From contig OY762464.1 in NCBI GenBank assembly GCA_963665765.1, forward strand, positions 186,001 to 250,000: a DNA stretch of 64,000 nucleotides. The letters are read 5' to 3'. The notes under the pieces were generated by a model that was not told the DNA's origin, made no database searches, and was given only the letters and a program-made list of their open reading frames with translations. This DNA is from Bin76 sp963665765 (GTDB lineage: Bacteria; Actinomycetota; Acidimicrobiia; Spongiisociales; ZC4RG35). The first letter of the stretch is position 1. The number at the start of each line of letters is the position of its first letter. Shown one piece after another: positions 41,736 to 48,734 of the stretch. A program made the position numbers and the translations under genes.

Positions 41736-42989
41736 CTAGCCGGCTAGAGGAACGGCATCGACCGGAACCAGAACGCCGTCCTGGGACTGAATAATGATCC
41801 AGTCATCAACCAGTCGCAGGCCCTGGGCGTTGAAGCGCAACGGCTTGCCGCGGGGGGTGGTGAAACCATGCTCATCATTCATGAGCGGCGCCACCGCCGC
41901 ATAGTCCGTGGAGCCGGCCGCAGAAATGGCCGCCATCAACTGCTGAGCTGCCGTGTAGCCGAGTTCCGACCACCAATCCGGCGCGGCGTCGAACTCGGCC
42001 TCATATGCCGACGAGAACGCAGCAGCTTCCGGAATCGACTCGTCCAAGATCCACCCGGTGGAGCTGTAGACACCCTCGGCCAGGTCGCCGAGCGCTTCCA
42101 CCTCGGGGGGAGTGAACACCACTTCGTTGATCATGATGTCGCCCTCATAGCCACTCTCTCGGGCAGCCTGGACGGCGTTTACCACCACATCCTTGCCCCA
42201 CAGGCCAAGATACAACAGATCCGGGTCGCTTCCGATGCCCTTGGTCACTTCGACCCGCGCCTCGGCCGTCCCATAGGGGAAGTAGATCATGCCGGTGTAT
42301 TCGAAGTCGGCGGAGGCCTCCTCCGCGAAGATTCGGGTGAACTCATCATGGGTGAGACGCACCCAGTCCGAATCGGCGCCGACGCCCTGGACCCGTTGAT
42401 AGCCCTGCTGGATCATCCAGCGAGCCAACACCGAAAGTGCGTTGCTGTCGGACTGACTCTGCTTGACCGGCGCCCGGATATGCACCACTCCCTCATAGCC
42501 CTGGGATGTGATCAGTTCCGATCCGCAAGCCGTGACCACCAAGGGCATACTCACCTCGGCCGCCACGTCCTTCATCGCCACACAGGTGGTGGCGTCGTTG
42601 CCGCCGGCGATACCGGCGACGCCATCGGCAATCGCCTTGCGAGCGGATGCCACCGACTCGTCGGACGAATAGCCTTCGTCATAGTCGATAACCTCGATCT
42701 GGCGTCCCAATATGCCCCCGGCTTCGTTCTGTTGCTTCACAGCCAGGTCGAAACCGTTGCGCATGATGTCACCCAATCCGACGGCGATGCCCGAATTGAA
42801 CCAAATGGTCCCAAGCTTGATGGGCTCTTCCGGCTCAGGCGCGGCCGTGGTCGGGGCAGCCGTGGTCGGCGCGGCGGTGGTCGGGGCAGCCGTAGTTTCG
42901 GCCGCTTCGTCCCCGCCGCACGCGGCACCCAACAGAGCCAGAACCGACAGAATCACCAACGCCCGTACCCAGGATCTACGTTTATTCAT
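41736..42989 (-). CDS. Branched-chain-type ABC transporter substrate-binding lipoprotein (LivK-like)
   Basis: The start is placed at the ATG at 42989 (MNKRRSWVRALVILSVLALL), behind a GGAAGGAGAAGG site. The signal sequence ends in lipobox LLGAAC (Cys about 24), followed by four tandem TTAAP repeats as a spacer. The periplasmic-binding type I domain starts at about 55 (IKLGTIWFNSGIAVGLGDIMRNG) and ends near 417. The ligand is unknown but should match the LivFGHM importer downstream and the HyuA/HyuB enzymes. Confidence 0.93.
   Translation of the reverse strand: MNKRRSWVRALVILSVLALLGAACGGDEAAETTAAPTTAAPTTAAPTTAAPEPEEPIKLGTIWFNSGIAVGLGDIMRNGFDLAVKQQNEAGGILGRQIEVIDYDEGYSSDESVASARKAIADGVAGIAGGNDATTCVAMKDVAAEVSMPLVVTACGSELITSQGYEGVVHIRAPVKQSQSDSNALSVLARWMIQQGYQRVQGVGADSDWVRLTHDEFTRIFAEEASADFEYTGMIYFPYGTAEARVEVTKGIGSDPDLLYLGLWGKDVVVNAVQAARESGYEGDIMINEVVFTPPEVEALGDLAEGVYSSTGWILDESIPEAAAFSSAYEAEFDAAPDWWSELGYTAAQQLMAAISAAGSTDYAAVAPLMNDEHGFTTPRGKPLRFNAQGLRLVDDWIIIQSQDGVLVPVDAVPLAG
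42841..42900 (-). repeat. 15-bp tandem repeat encoding the TTAAP lipoprotein linker
   Basis: Four imperfect 15-bp units (first on the + strand GCGGCCGTGGTCGGG) encode a Thr/Thr/Ala/Ala/Pro repeat just after the lipid-anchor Cys of the LivK-like protein. Such units can change copy number by slippage and alter how far the binding protein stands off the membrane. Confidence 0.85.
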
Positions 42990-43293
42990 CAAATTGCCTT
43001 CTCCTTCCAAGACCCGGGCCGCCAAGTGGCTGCACGGGAGCCAAACTGTTTCTTTTTTACCTGATAACCATCAACCAAGACACCCCGCAAAACCGGGGCA
43101 CCCTGCTCAAAATGCCCAGTTACCGGAATTGATATCCGATATATGGACACTAGTTGGAGGCGAGGCCCGGCATACCGGAAACGGGGATTAATATTCGCCG
43201 TCCCTACGGGGAAACTTCGATCCGGTTGCCTCTCCACCGCCCGACCCCCTCCCTCTGAGAAGCCGACGTTCCGGCAGATGCGTCCGTCTTGGC
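42990..43293. other. 304-bp intergenic region upstream of the LivK-like gene
   Basis: It contains the ribosome site and presumably the promoter of the whole importer-hydantoinase transcript. A short inverted repeat ATATC-C-GATAT lies near 43132-43142 and could be a regulator site. I found no strong -35/-10 pair and no gene. Confidence 0.4.
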
Positions 43294-43749
43294 TTAGCGA
43301 ACCTGATCCAGATTCTGAAGGCGAAGTCTGCCTTGGGCCACCATCTTCCCGTCGGAGCCTCGGGTGATCGTGACCTGCCAGATTTGTTGGCTGCGACCCT
43401 GATGTATGGGGACCGCCTCGCCATCCAGGCGGCCGTATCGATGAGAGCGAAAGAAGTCGGTGGCGTTGTGCACCCCCACCGCCGCCATCATGCTCTGCTC
43501 CTGCGCCCATTGGAAGGCGCCCACCGACGCCAGCGTTTCCACCATGGTGGTGTGCAGACCGGCATTCACCATCCCGAAAGGCTGATGATGCTCCTTTCCC
43601 ACCTCGACATGCCCTCTTACCAGCGAGGAGGAGGATTCATCCAGCACCAAACCCACCATCTCGGCAAATCCACCGCCAATCCCCAACACGGACGGGTCTA
43701 TCACGATCTCCAACTCTACCGGGCGCCCGGCTACCGCCGAATCGCCCAC
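43294..43749 (-). CDS. Hotdog-fold (PaaI-like) acyl-CoA thioesterase
   Basis: A GTG at 43749, 4 bp after the DUF2335 stop, gives 151 residues; an upstream start at 43836 would overlap DUF2335 by 83 bp. The hotdog core is recognised by FAEMVGLVLDE, VEVGKEHHQPFGMVNAGLHTTMVETLASVGA (split; residues about 49-79), NATDFFRSHRYGRLDGEA and QIWQVTITRGSDGKMVAQGRLRLQNL near the C-terminus. The HxxxGMVNAGLHTTMVE form follows the PaaI/DHNA-CoA thioesterase pattern. It hydrolyses some acyl-CoA; the specific one is unknown. Confidence 0.8.
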   Translation of the reverse strand: MGDSAVAGRPVELEIVIDPSVLGIGGGFAEMVGLVLDESSSSLVRGHVEVGKEHHQPFGMVNAGLHTTMVETLASVGAFQWAQEQSMMAAVGVHNATDFFRSHRYGRLDGEAVPIHQGRSQQIWQVTITRGSDGKMVAQGRLRLQNLDQVR

Positions 43750-43753
43750 TTCT

Positions 43754-44227
43754 TCAAGTCCCGGGCTGGTTCTGCGATGCAGTCTCCGGTGGTGAAGGCT
43801 GCTCGCGATTACGGGCACGGTAGACAAATGCTCCAATCAGGCCTACGAGGTTCATGCTGATAATGGAAGCTCCCGCCCAATCATGGCCCTTTGCAACCAG
43901 ATAGATACCTCCGATAATGATGGTGGCAGACAGCAGAAAGGCTGCGACCAACCCGAGAGTGTCCCTCATGGAGTCAGCTCTCTCCATCTTTATGCGGTGC
44001 TGAGGCTGATCTTCGAGAATCCTCATGAACCTGTGGGGAGCATCGGGTATCAATACTGTGTATTCCCTAAGCATCTCCGGGGGCGGAAGGGGTCCCCTTA
44101 CAGATGAGACGGACAGTTGTTGAAGTATGAATTCCGCGCTCTGACCTATAGCTTCCCCACCTTCGGATTGGTCTGGAACTGCCTCGCCCACATCCTGAGA
44201 TCGGTCGATCTCGATCGAGTCGCTCAC
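43754..44227 (-). CDS. DUF2335-family membrane protein
   Basis: The start is a GTG at 44227 that overlaps the upstream gene stop (GTGA); 157 residues. An acidic N-terminal half is followed by the DUF2335 block: GPLPPPEMLREYTVLIPDAP, FMRILEDQPQHRIKMERA, and two adjacent membrane helices (about 93-114 and 118-136) with a short cytoplasmic tail. DUF2335 proteins are small membrane proteins of unproven function, sometimes listed as phage- or toxin-related. It is translationally coupled to a small upstream protein of unknown function. Confidence 0.8.
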   Translation of the reverse strand: MSDSIEIDRSQDVGEAVPDQSEGGEAIGQSAEFILQQLSVSSVRGPLPPPEMLREYTVLIPDAPHRFMRILEDQPQHRIKMERADSMRDTLGLVAAFLLSATIIIGGIYLVAKGHDWAGASIISMNLVGLIGAFVYRARNREQPSPPETASQNQPGT

Positions 44228-44487
44228 TGATCGCAACTTTCGGAAATGAAAGCCTTGAGACGTTCCATCTCATCAACAAAGTGGCCACTAGCCAAGGAAA
44301 TATCCCTCCGAACTACGGCCCAGTCCCTAAAAAGGGCTTCCCAGTCCTTTTGTAAGGAATACACATCCGCTTCTGTACCTGAATGGAACCGTCGGTGTCT
44401 GTATTGGACGCCCCAGACATCTATGAGCCGGGCCATGCCGTCAAGAAATGGTGCCTTAGTCCGGCGAACGTGGACCGGCGCGTTCAT
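44224..44487 (-). CDS. Small hypothetical protein coupled to DUF2335 gene
   Basis: From an ATG at 44487 with an AAGGAG site 7 bp upstream it encodes 87 residues. I recognise no family. It is helical and charged with several aromatic residues (WGVQYRHRRFHSG, DWEALFRDWAVVRRD), has no signal or membrane segment, and ends in ESCDQ. It overlaps the aminotransferase end by 32 bp and the DUF2335 start by 4 bp. The tight coupling suggests it is a soluble partner or regulator of the membrane protein. Confidence 0.65.
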   Translation of the reverse strand: MNAPVHVRRTKAPFLDGMARLIDVWGVQYRHRRFHSGTEADVYSLQKDWEALFRDWAVVRRDISLASGHFVDEMERLKAFISESCDQ

Positions 44488-45682
44488 CCTCAATCTCCTT
44501 CCGCTTTCTTGGCCTCGTCAGCATATCGTAGGTGGGCTCCCAATGGTATGCCCAGACCTTCAAACGACGAACCGCCTCCCCTATATCGGCGGTGGATTCA
44601 GAGTACGAAAAGCGTACCCAGCGGTCCCCCTGCTCCGGGTCGAAATCGATTCCCGGGGTGGCGGCCACTCCGATCTCATCCAACCACTTGGCGCAAAGCG
44701 ACGGAGAGTCCACCCCGAGGTGGGAGATATCGGCGTAGACATAGAAAGCACCGTCGGGTGGAGCGATGCGTTCGATCCCTGCCTCGGCCAGCCCCTTCAC
44801 CAGAATCTCCCGGCTCACCGCATAGGCTGCGATGTTGGCGTCCAGCTCTTCTGTGCAGTCGAATGCTTCCAGGGCGCCCAACTGAGAGACCGTCGGCGGA
44901 GCTATGAACAGGTTCTGAGCGAGTCGCTCCAGTGGACGGAACAGCCCGGGAGGCGCCACCAGCCAACCAAGCCGCCAGCCGGTCATGGAAAAATACTTGG
45001 AGAAACTCTGCACCACCACCACCTCGTCACTGAATCGAAGGGCGGTGGCGGCCCGTTCCCCGTAGCCGATTCCGTGATAGATCTCATCGGAAATCAGAGC
45101 GGTTCCGGTGACCGAGCAAAACTCCGCCACCGCCCTCATCTCGCCGGACGTCAAAGTCGCACCGGTGGGATTGGAGGGACTGGCCACCACCAGCCCGTCC
45201 AGCGGTCCCGCCTTTTCCAGACGATCCACCGCCGGGACGAAGCGGGTTTGAGAATCCACCCTGACTTCCACCAATTCCAAGCCCAGGGCGGTGAGAACAT
45301 TCCGATAGGCCGAATAGCCGGGCACCGTCATCGCCACCCGATCTCCGGGATCGAACAGCGCCAGGCAGGCCAGAACGAACCCGGCCGACGCGCCGATGGT
45401 CATCACCACCCGTTCCGGCGACACGTCCAGTCCGTAGCGCTCCCCGTAGAATCGCCCGATTCTTTCCCGCAGAGCAACCAGACCGGTGGCGGCCGTATAC
45501 CCGAGGCGGTCTCTTTCCAAGCCCCGCCGGGCGGCGGCGAGCACCCGGGAAGGGGCGGAAGTCATAGGCTGACCCACCTCCAGATGAAGGACCTTCCCGC
45601 CGACCATCTCCCGCCGGGCGGCGGCCTTCATCACCTCCATCACATAGAAGGGAGGAACTTGGGAGCGGAGCGACTCCTTCAT
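44456..45682 (-). CDS. Class I/II pyridoxal-phosphate aminotransferase
   Basis: The 408-residue fold-type I aminotransferase has GQPMTSAPSRVLAAARRGL, GASAGFVLACLALFDPGD, SPSNPTGATL (Asn171), SDEIYHGIGYGE (Asp199), and the Schiff-base Lys229 in SFSKYFSMTGWRLGW. An Arg near the C-terminus (VRFSYSES) binds the substrate carboxylate. General amino-acid (aspartate/alanine-type) specificity is expected. It follows msrA by 12 bp. The C-terminal Arg/Lys-rich tail overlaps the next small gene. Confidence 0.92.
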   Translation of the reverse strand: MKESLRSQVPPFYVMEVMKAAARREMVGGKVLHLEVGQPMTSAPSRVLAAARRGLERDRLGYTAATGLVALRERIGRFYGERYGLDVSPERVVMTIGASAGFVLACLALFDPGDRVAMTVPGYSAYRNVLTALGLELVEVRVDSQTRFVPAVDRLEKAGPLDGLVVASPSNPTGATLTSGEMRAVAEFCSVTGTALISDEIYHGIGYGERAATALRFSDEVVVVQSFSKYFSMTGWRLGWLVAPPGLFRPLERLAQNLFIAPPTVSQLGALEAFDCTEELDANIAAYAVSREILVKGLAEAGIERIAPPDGAFYVYADISHLGVDSPSLCAKWLDEIGVAATPGIDFDPEQGDRWVRFSYSESTADIGEAVRRLKVWAYHWEPTYDMLTRPRKRKEIEDERAGPRSPD

Positions 45683-45694
45683 CTCTCGTTTGAA

Positions 45695-46357
45695 CTATCC
45701 GGCGGCTTGCCGGGGTTGGGTCGGCGTGCAGTACGACACGCCGGTCCCACCAATTCCACAGTACCCCCATGGGTTCTTGGACAGGTACTGCTGGTGATAG
45801 TCCTCGGCGTAGTAGAAGGGTTTGCCCACCTCAATCTCGGTGGTTATCCGGTCGTAACCGTTTCGATACAGCTCCTGCTGATAGGCCTCCACACTTGCCC
45901 AGACCACCGGCAGGTGCCTTTCCTCCGTGACATAGACCGCCGAGCGGTATTGAGTGCCGAAGTCATTGCCCTGTCTCATCCCCTGGGTAGGGTCATGACC
46001 CTCCCAAAAGACCTGCAGGAGTTGGTCGAGATCGATCTTCACCGGCCGGTACACCACCTGAACCACCTCGGTGTGTCCGGTCATGCCCGAACAGACTTCC
46101 TCATAGGTGGGATTGGGCGTGAAACCTCCCTGGTAGCCGGCCGCGGTGGAATACACGCCCTCGGTCTGCCAGAACATCCGCTCCGCGCCCCAAAAACACC
46201 CCATGCCGAACCGGATCACTTCCGTGTCTTCGGGAAACGGGGGGACGACCCGCGCCCCGGAGACATCGTGCAATTGCGGAACTGCAAGGGGAGTGGGCCT
46301 GCCGGGCAACGCTCGGTCTCGGCCGGGAACGGTATCGGGTTTTTTGCGCCATGACAT
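45695..46357 (-). CDS. msrA: Peptide-methionine (S)-S-oxide reductase MsrA
   Basis: From the ATG at 46357 it has 220 residues: a ~45-residue N-terminal extension, then the MsrA catalytic domain with the nucleophile Cys in GMGCFWGAE (about residue 54) and YSTAAGYQGGFTPNPTYEEV. Next come GHTEVVQVVYRP, FWEGHDPTQGMRQGNDFGTQYRS, and a C-terminal GYCGIGGTGVSYC with likely resolving cysteines. It reduces oxidised methionine using thioredoxin. An in-frame TTG at 46375 is the longer alternative. Confidence 0.95.
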   Translation of the reverse strand: MSWRKKPDTVPGRDRALPGRPTPLAVPQLHDVSGARVVPPFPEDTEVIRFGMGCFWGAERMFWQTEGVYSTAAGYQGGFTPNPTYEEVCSGMTGHTEVVQVVYRPVKIDLDQLLQVFWEGHDPTQGMRQGNDFGTQYRSAVYVTEERHLPVVWASVEAYQQELYRNGYDRITTEIEVGKPFYYAEDYHQQYLSKNPWGYCGIGGTGVSYCTPTQPRQAAG

Positions 46358-46416
46358 AATGCCCGAGACTAACAATCACCCGGCGTCCGGAGCGACCGGT
46401 TGCCAAGAAAGAAGCA

Positions 46417-48501
46417 TCAGCCCAACGGGCCGAACCAACGCTCGTGAAGCTGTCGGTATACCCCGCTTTCGATGAGATCCAACAACGCCAGATTGAGTCG
46501 CTCCCGGAAGTCGGCGTCATCATCTTTCAACGCAAATCCATACTGGACCTTTTCGAAGTCAGGCCCAAAAGTCGCCACCTCGCCTCCTCCCTGGCGGGCA
46601 ACGTGGAAGTGGAGCACGGGAGCATCGAACACCACCGCATCGACTTCACCCGCGGACAGAAGCGAGTACGCCTGCCCGATTTCGTCCACCACCACCGGTC
46701 CCACCCCCACCGACGTCAGATAGGTCTCCCCGGCGGACTGCGTCACCGTGGCCACCCGGTGACCGGGCAAGTCGGAAGGTCCGGAGATCTCGCCCCTCAG
46801 TTCATTCACCGCCAGGGATGAGGCGATCGAAGCGGTAAAGCTGGCGAACACCAAAGTGCCCAGGGCTATCCAGACCAGAGCGAACACTCTCCCTTTGGCG
46901 CCTCTGGCCACCTTGTCGCCATACCCGACCGTGCTCATGGTCACCACCGACCAGTAGAACGAATCCCAGATTCCTTGGCGATAAGGCACGGCGAAATCAG
47001 CGTTGTGATGGCGTTCCAACCACCAGATCACATGGGCGGAAATCAGCACCGCCACTCCGAACACCCCCAACAGCCAGGGAAGGTCCGAAGAGAAGATGGC
47101 CGTCAAGAATTGGAGAATCCGGTCACCGAGATGCCGGGACTCTCGGATGGGCGCCATAACAGTCAATCCGGCATCGAGCACCGGCATCGAGAAGTCGACC
47201 AACCGCTCTCTTGATTCGGTAATGGCCACTCCCCCCAAAGCCAACCGGGCAACGCCCCGGTTGATGTCATCAAACTGCTTTGCCACGGTGTCCACCGCGT
47301 AGATATCGGCCTCCATTCCCAGGCGGGCCGCCAGCAAATGCGCCAGATCCACTTCGAAACCGCTGTAGGAACGGTTTTCGTAAAGGACGAAGGGGGGCAA
47401 AACCCGGGCGGCCACCGTCAGAATGCCCCCGGGCGCCGAAACCTCACCACTGGTGTCCGCCAGTCCGACCGCCTCCGGATCGGCGGCCTCTATCCAACCC
47501 TCCACCATCACCTCATTGGCTTCCACCCACTCTTGGGCATGGCGCTCGATGTCCTCGGGATCGCCCTCGTCGGCCACCATCCGGGCGTTCTGGGCAGAGA
47601 TATCGGGCAGTGGTATCACCACCTGCTCCAGCAGCCTTCGGATCGCCGGATTGGTGTCCAGAAATTCGGTGTTGGCGACCACCCGTATGTCATTGGGGGG
47701 CCAACCCACCAGGCAGGGATCGTGGGCACATCCCACAATCCCCCGGATAGCAGTCCGGTCCAAGTAGACCGCCTGATCCGCCGGCAGGGAAGGAAAGGGC
47801 GTCTCGAGCCACACCACGTCCCGGCCGGGCTGCAACTCCCCCACCGTCCAGTTGGGTGTCCAGGTGAAATAAAGCACCGGTTGCCCGGCGCGATACCGGT
47901 CGAAGGTCTCCTTGATCAACGGAGAGTAGGCACCCTGCACCTGCTCCACGCTCCCCTCCAATCCATAAGCCTGCAGGTGATGATCGATGATCGCCGCGCA
48001 TCCCCATGTGGCGTCACAGCCGATCAGGTCGGCCAGGCCGTCATCGTCGAGGTCGAACAGCGCGGCCAGGTCGGGATCGGTCAGATCACCGAGGTTGGTG
48101 ATTCCATAAGCCTCGGCAGTGGCTCTATCCACGAAGTATCCCTGCAGCGCCCCGTCGTCCACCTGGGTTCCAACCGGTTCCACCAACCCTGTCCGAATGT
48201 GAGAGTCGTGGGTGGGAAACCACCCGTTGGCCCACAGATCCACTTCGCCGACCGACACCGCCTCGTAGAACTCGTCATTGTCCATGGTGAAAGGGCCCTC
48301 GACCGCATAGCCCAGCCGCTTCACCAATAGCCGGTAAACCTCGGCTTGAAACCAGCCGGTGTCCCAGGTGGCCCGCGCCATCCGCACCGGCCTTTTCTCA
48401 GCGCTATCGCCTTCCGACTGAGCCGGAGCCAATCCCGGACCGAACAAAGCAAGCAAAAGCACTGAGAGTATTCCCAACAATGGGATGGCAATTCTTCGCA
48501 T
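46417..48501 (-). CDS. ProX-domain/ionotropic-glutamate-receptor fusion: probable betaine-modulated, ligand-gated K+ channel
   Basis: Numbering is from the GTG at 48510; the ATG at 48501 is residue 4 and my chosen start. Residues 5-30 are a signal sequence. Residues 41-345 form a ProX-type betaine-binding domain, very close to E. coli ProX, with three cage tryptophans at 93 (DLWANGW), 169 (TWGC) and 217 (FTWTPNW). Residues 361-458 are lobe S1 of an amino-acid-binding domain (AITESRERLVDFS; Thr431, Arg434). Residues 478-497 are M1, 512-532 the pore with selectivity filter TVGYGD (527-532), and 541-566 the second helix, ending SFTASIASSLAV, aligned with the SYTANLAAFLTV gating motif of glutamate receptors. 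Residues 573-695 are lobe S2 with Asp629. The core is GluR0-like; the extra ProX domain takes the place of the receptor amino-terminal domain. Divergent from the BCCT-ProX genes. Confidence 0.9.
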   Translation of the reverse strand: MRRIAIPLLGILSVLLLALFGPGLAPAQSEGDSAEKRPVRMARATWDTGWFQAEVYRLLVKRLGYAVEGPFTMDNDEFYEAVSVGEVDLWANGWFPTHDSHIRTGLVEPVGTQVDDGALQGYFVDRATAEAYGITNLGDLTDPDLAALFDLDDDGLADLIGCDATWGCAAIIDHHLQAYGLEGSVEQVQGAYSPLIKETFDRYRAGQPVLYFTWTPNWTVGELQPGRDVVWLETPFPSLPADQAVYLDRTAIRGIVGCAHDPCLVGWPPNDIRVVANTEFLDTNPAIRRLLEQVVIPLPDISAQNARMVADEGDPEDIERHAQEWVEANEVMVEGWIEAADPEAVGLADTSGEVSAPGGILTVAARVLPPFVLYENRSYSGFEVDLAHLLAARLGMEADIYAVDTVAKQFDDINRGVARLALGGVAITESRERLVDFSMPVLDAGLTVMAPIRESRHLGDRILQFLTAIFSSDLPWLLGVFGVAVLISAHVIWWLERHHNADFAVPYRQGIWDSFYWSVVTMSTVGYGDKVARGAKGRVFALVWIALGTLVFASFTASIASSLAVNELRGEISGPSDLPGHRVATVTQSAGETYLTSVGVGPVVVDEIGQAYSLLSAGEVDAVVFDAPVLHFHVARQGGGEVATFGPDFEKVQYGFALKDDDADFRERLNLALLDLIESGVYRQLHERWFGPLG

Positions 48502-48510
48502 GGACGGCAC

Positions 48511-48726
48511 CGGGGTAGCGGTAAAAAATAGAGTAGCGCCTCAGTTGGAAAGGCCGTACCAACCCCTGCTGGACAAAATCAGGGACGGTTTTGACCACCT
48601 GCCGGCAGGTTGATTGATTAGGGTTTTTACCAAGACCGGTCACTACCGGTATGTATTGACCGGAAAAAACGTACGGCAAACCAAAGGAGGCGCATGTGAC
48701 TGAACCGCAAATAAGGAAGGATTTGC
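48511..48726. promoter_or_regulatory. Divergent control region between the channel and BCCT genes
   Basis: This 216-bp region must drive both directions. It contains a perfect 14-bp palindrome ACCTGCCGGCAGGT at 48597-48610, an inverted repeat CCGGT-CACT-ACCGG at 48636-48649, and a further GACCGG just after it. Two ribosome sites precede the transporter: AAAGGAGG (48683-48690) and AAGGAAGG (48713-48720). A weak -10-like TATGTA is at 48650-48655. The clustered palindromes suggest a shared osmotic or betaine-responsive regulator, not identified here. Confidence 0.5.
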
Positions 48727-48734
48727 ATGGCTGA
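48696..48734 (+). CDS. Possible 12-codon leader peptide overlapping the BCCT start
   Basis: A GTG 5 bases after a strong AAAGGAGG site opens a frame encoding MTEPQIRKDLHG whose TGA overlaps the BCCT start codon region (48727). The ATG two bases earlier (48694) is followed at once by TGA, a minimal start-stop. Either could tune transporter translation by coupling. This may be chance; only the ribosome site and overlap support it. Confidence 0.3.
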   Translation: MTEPQIRKDLHG

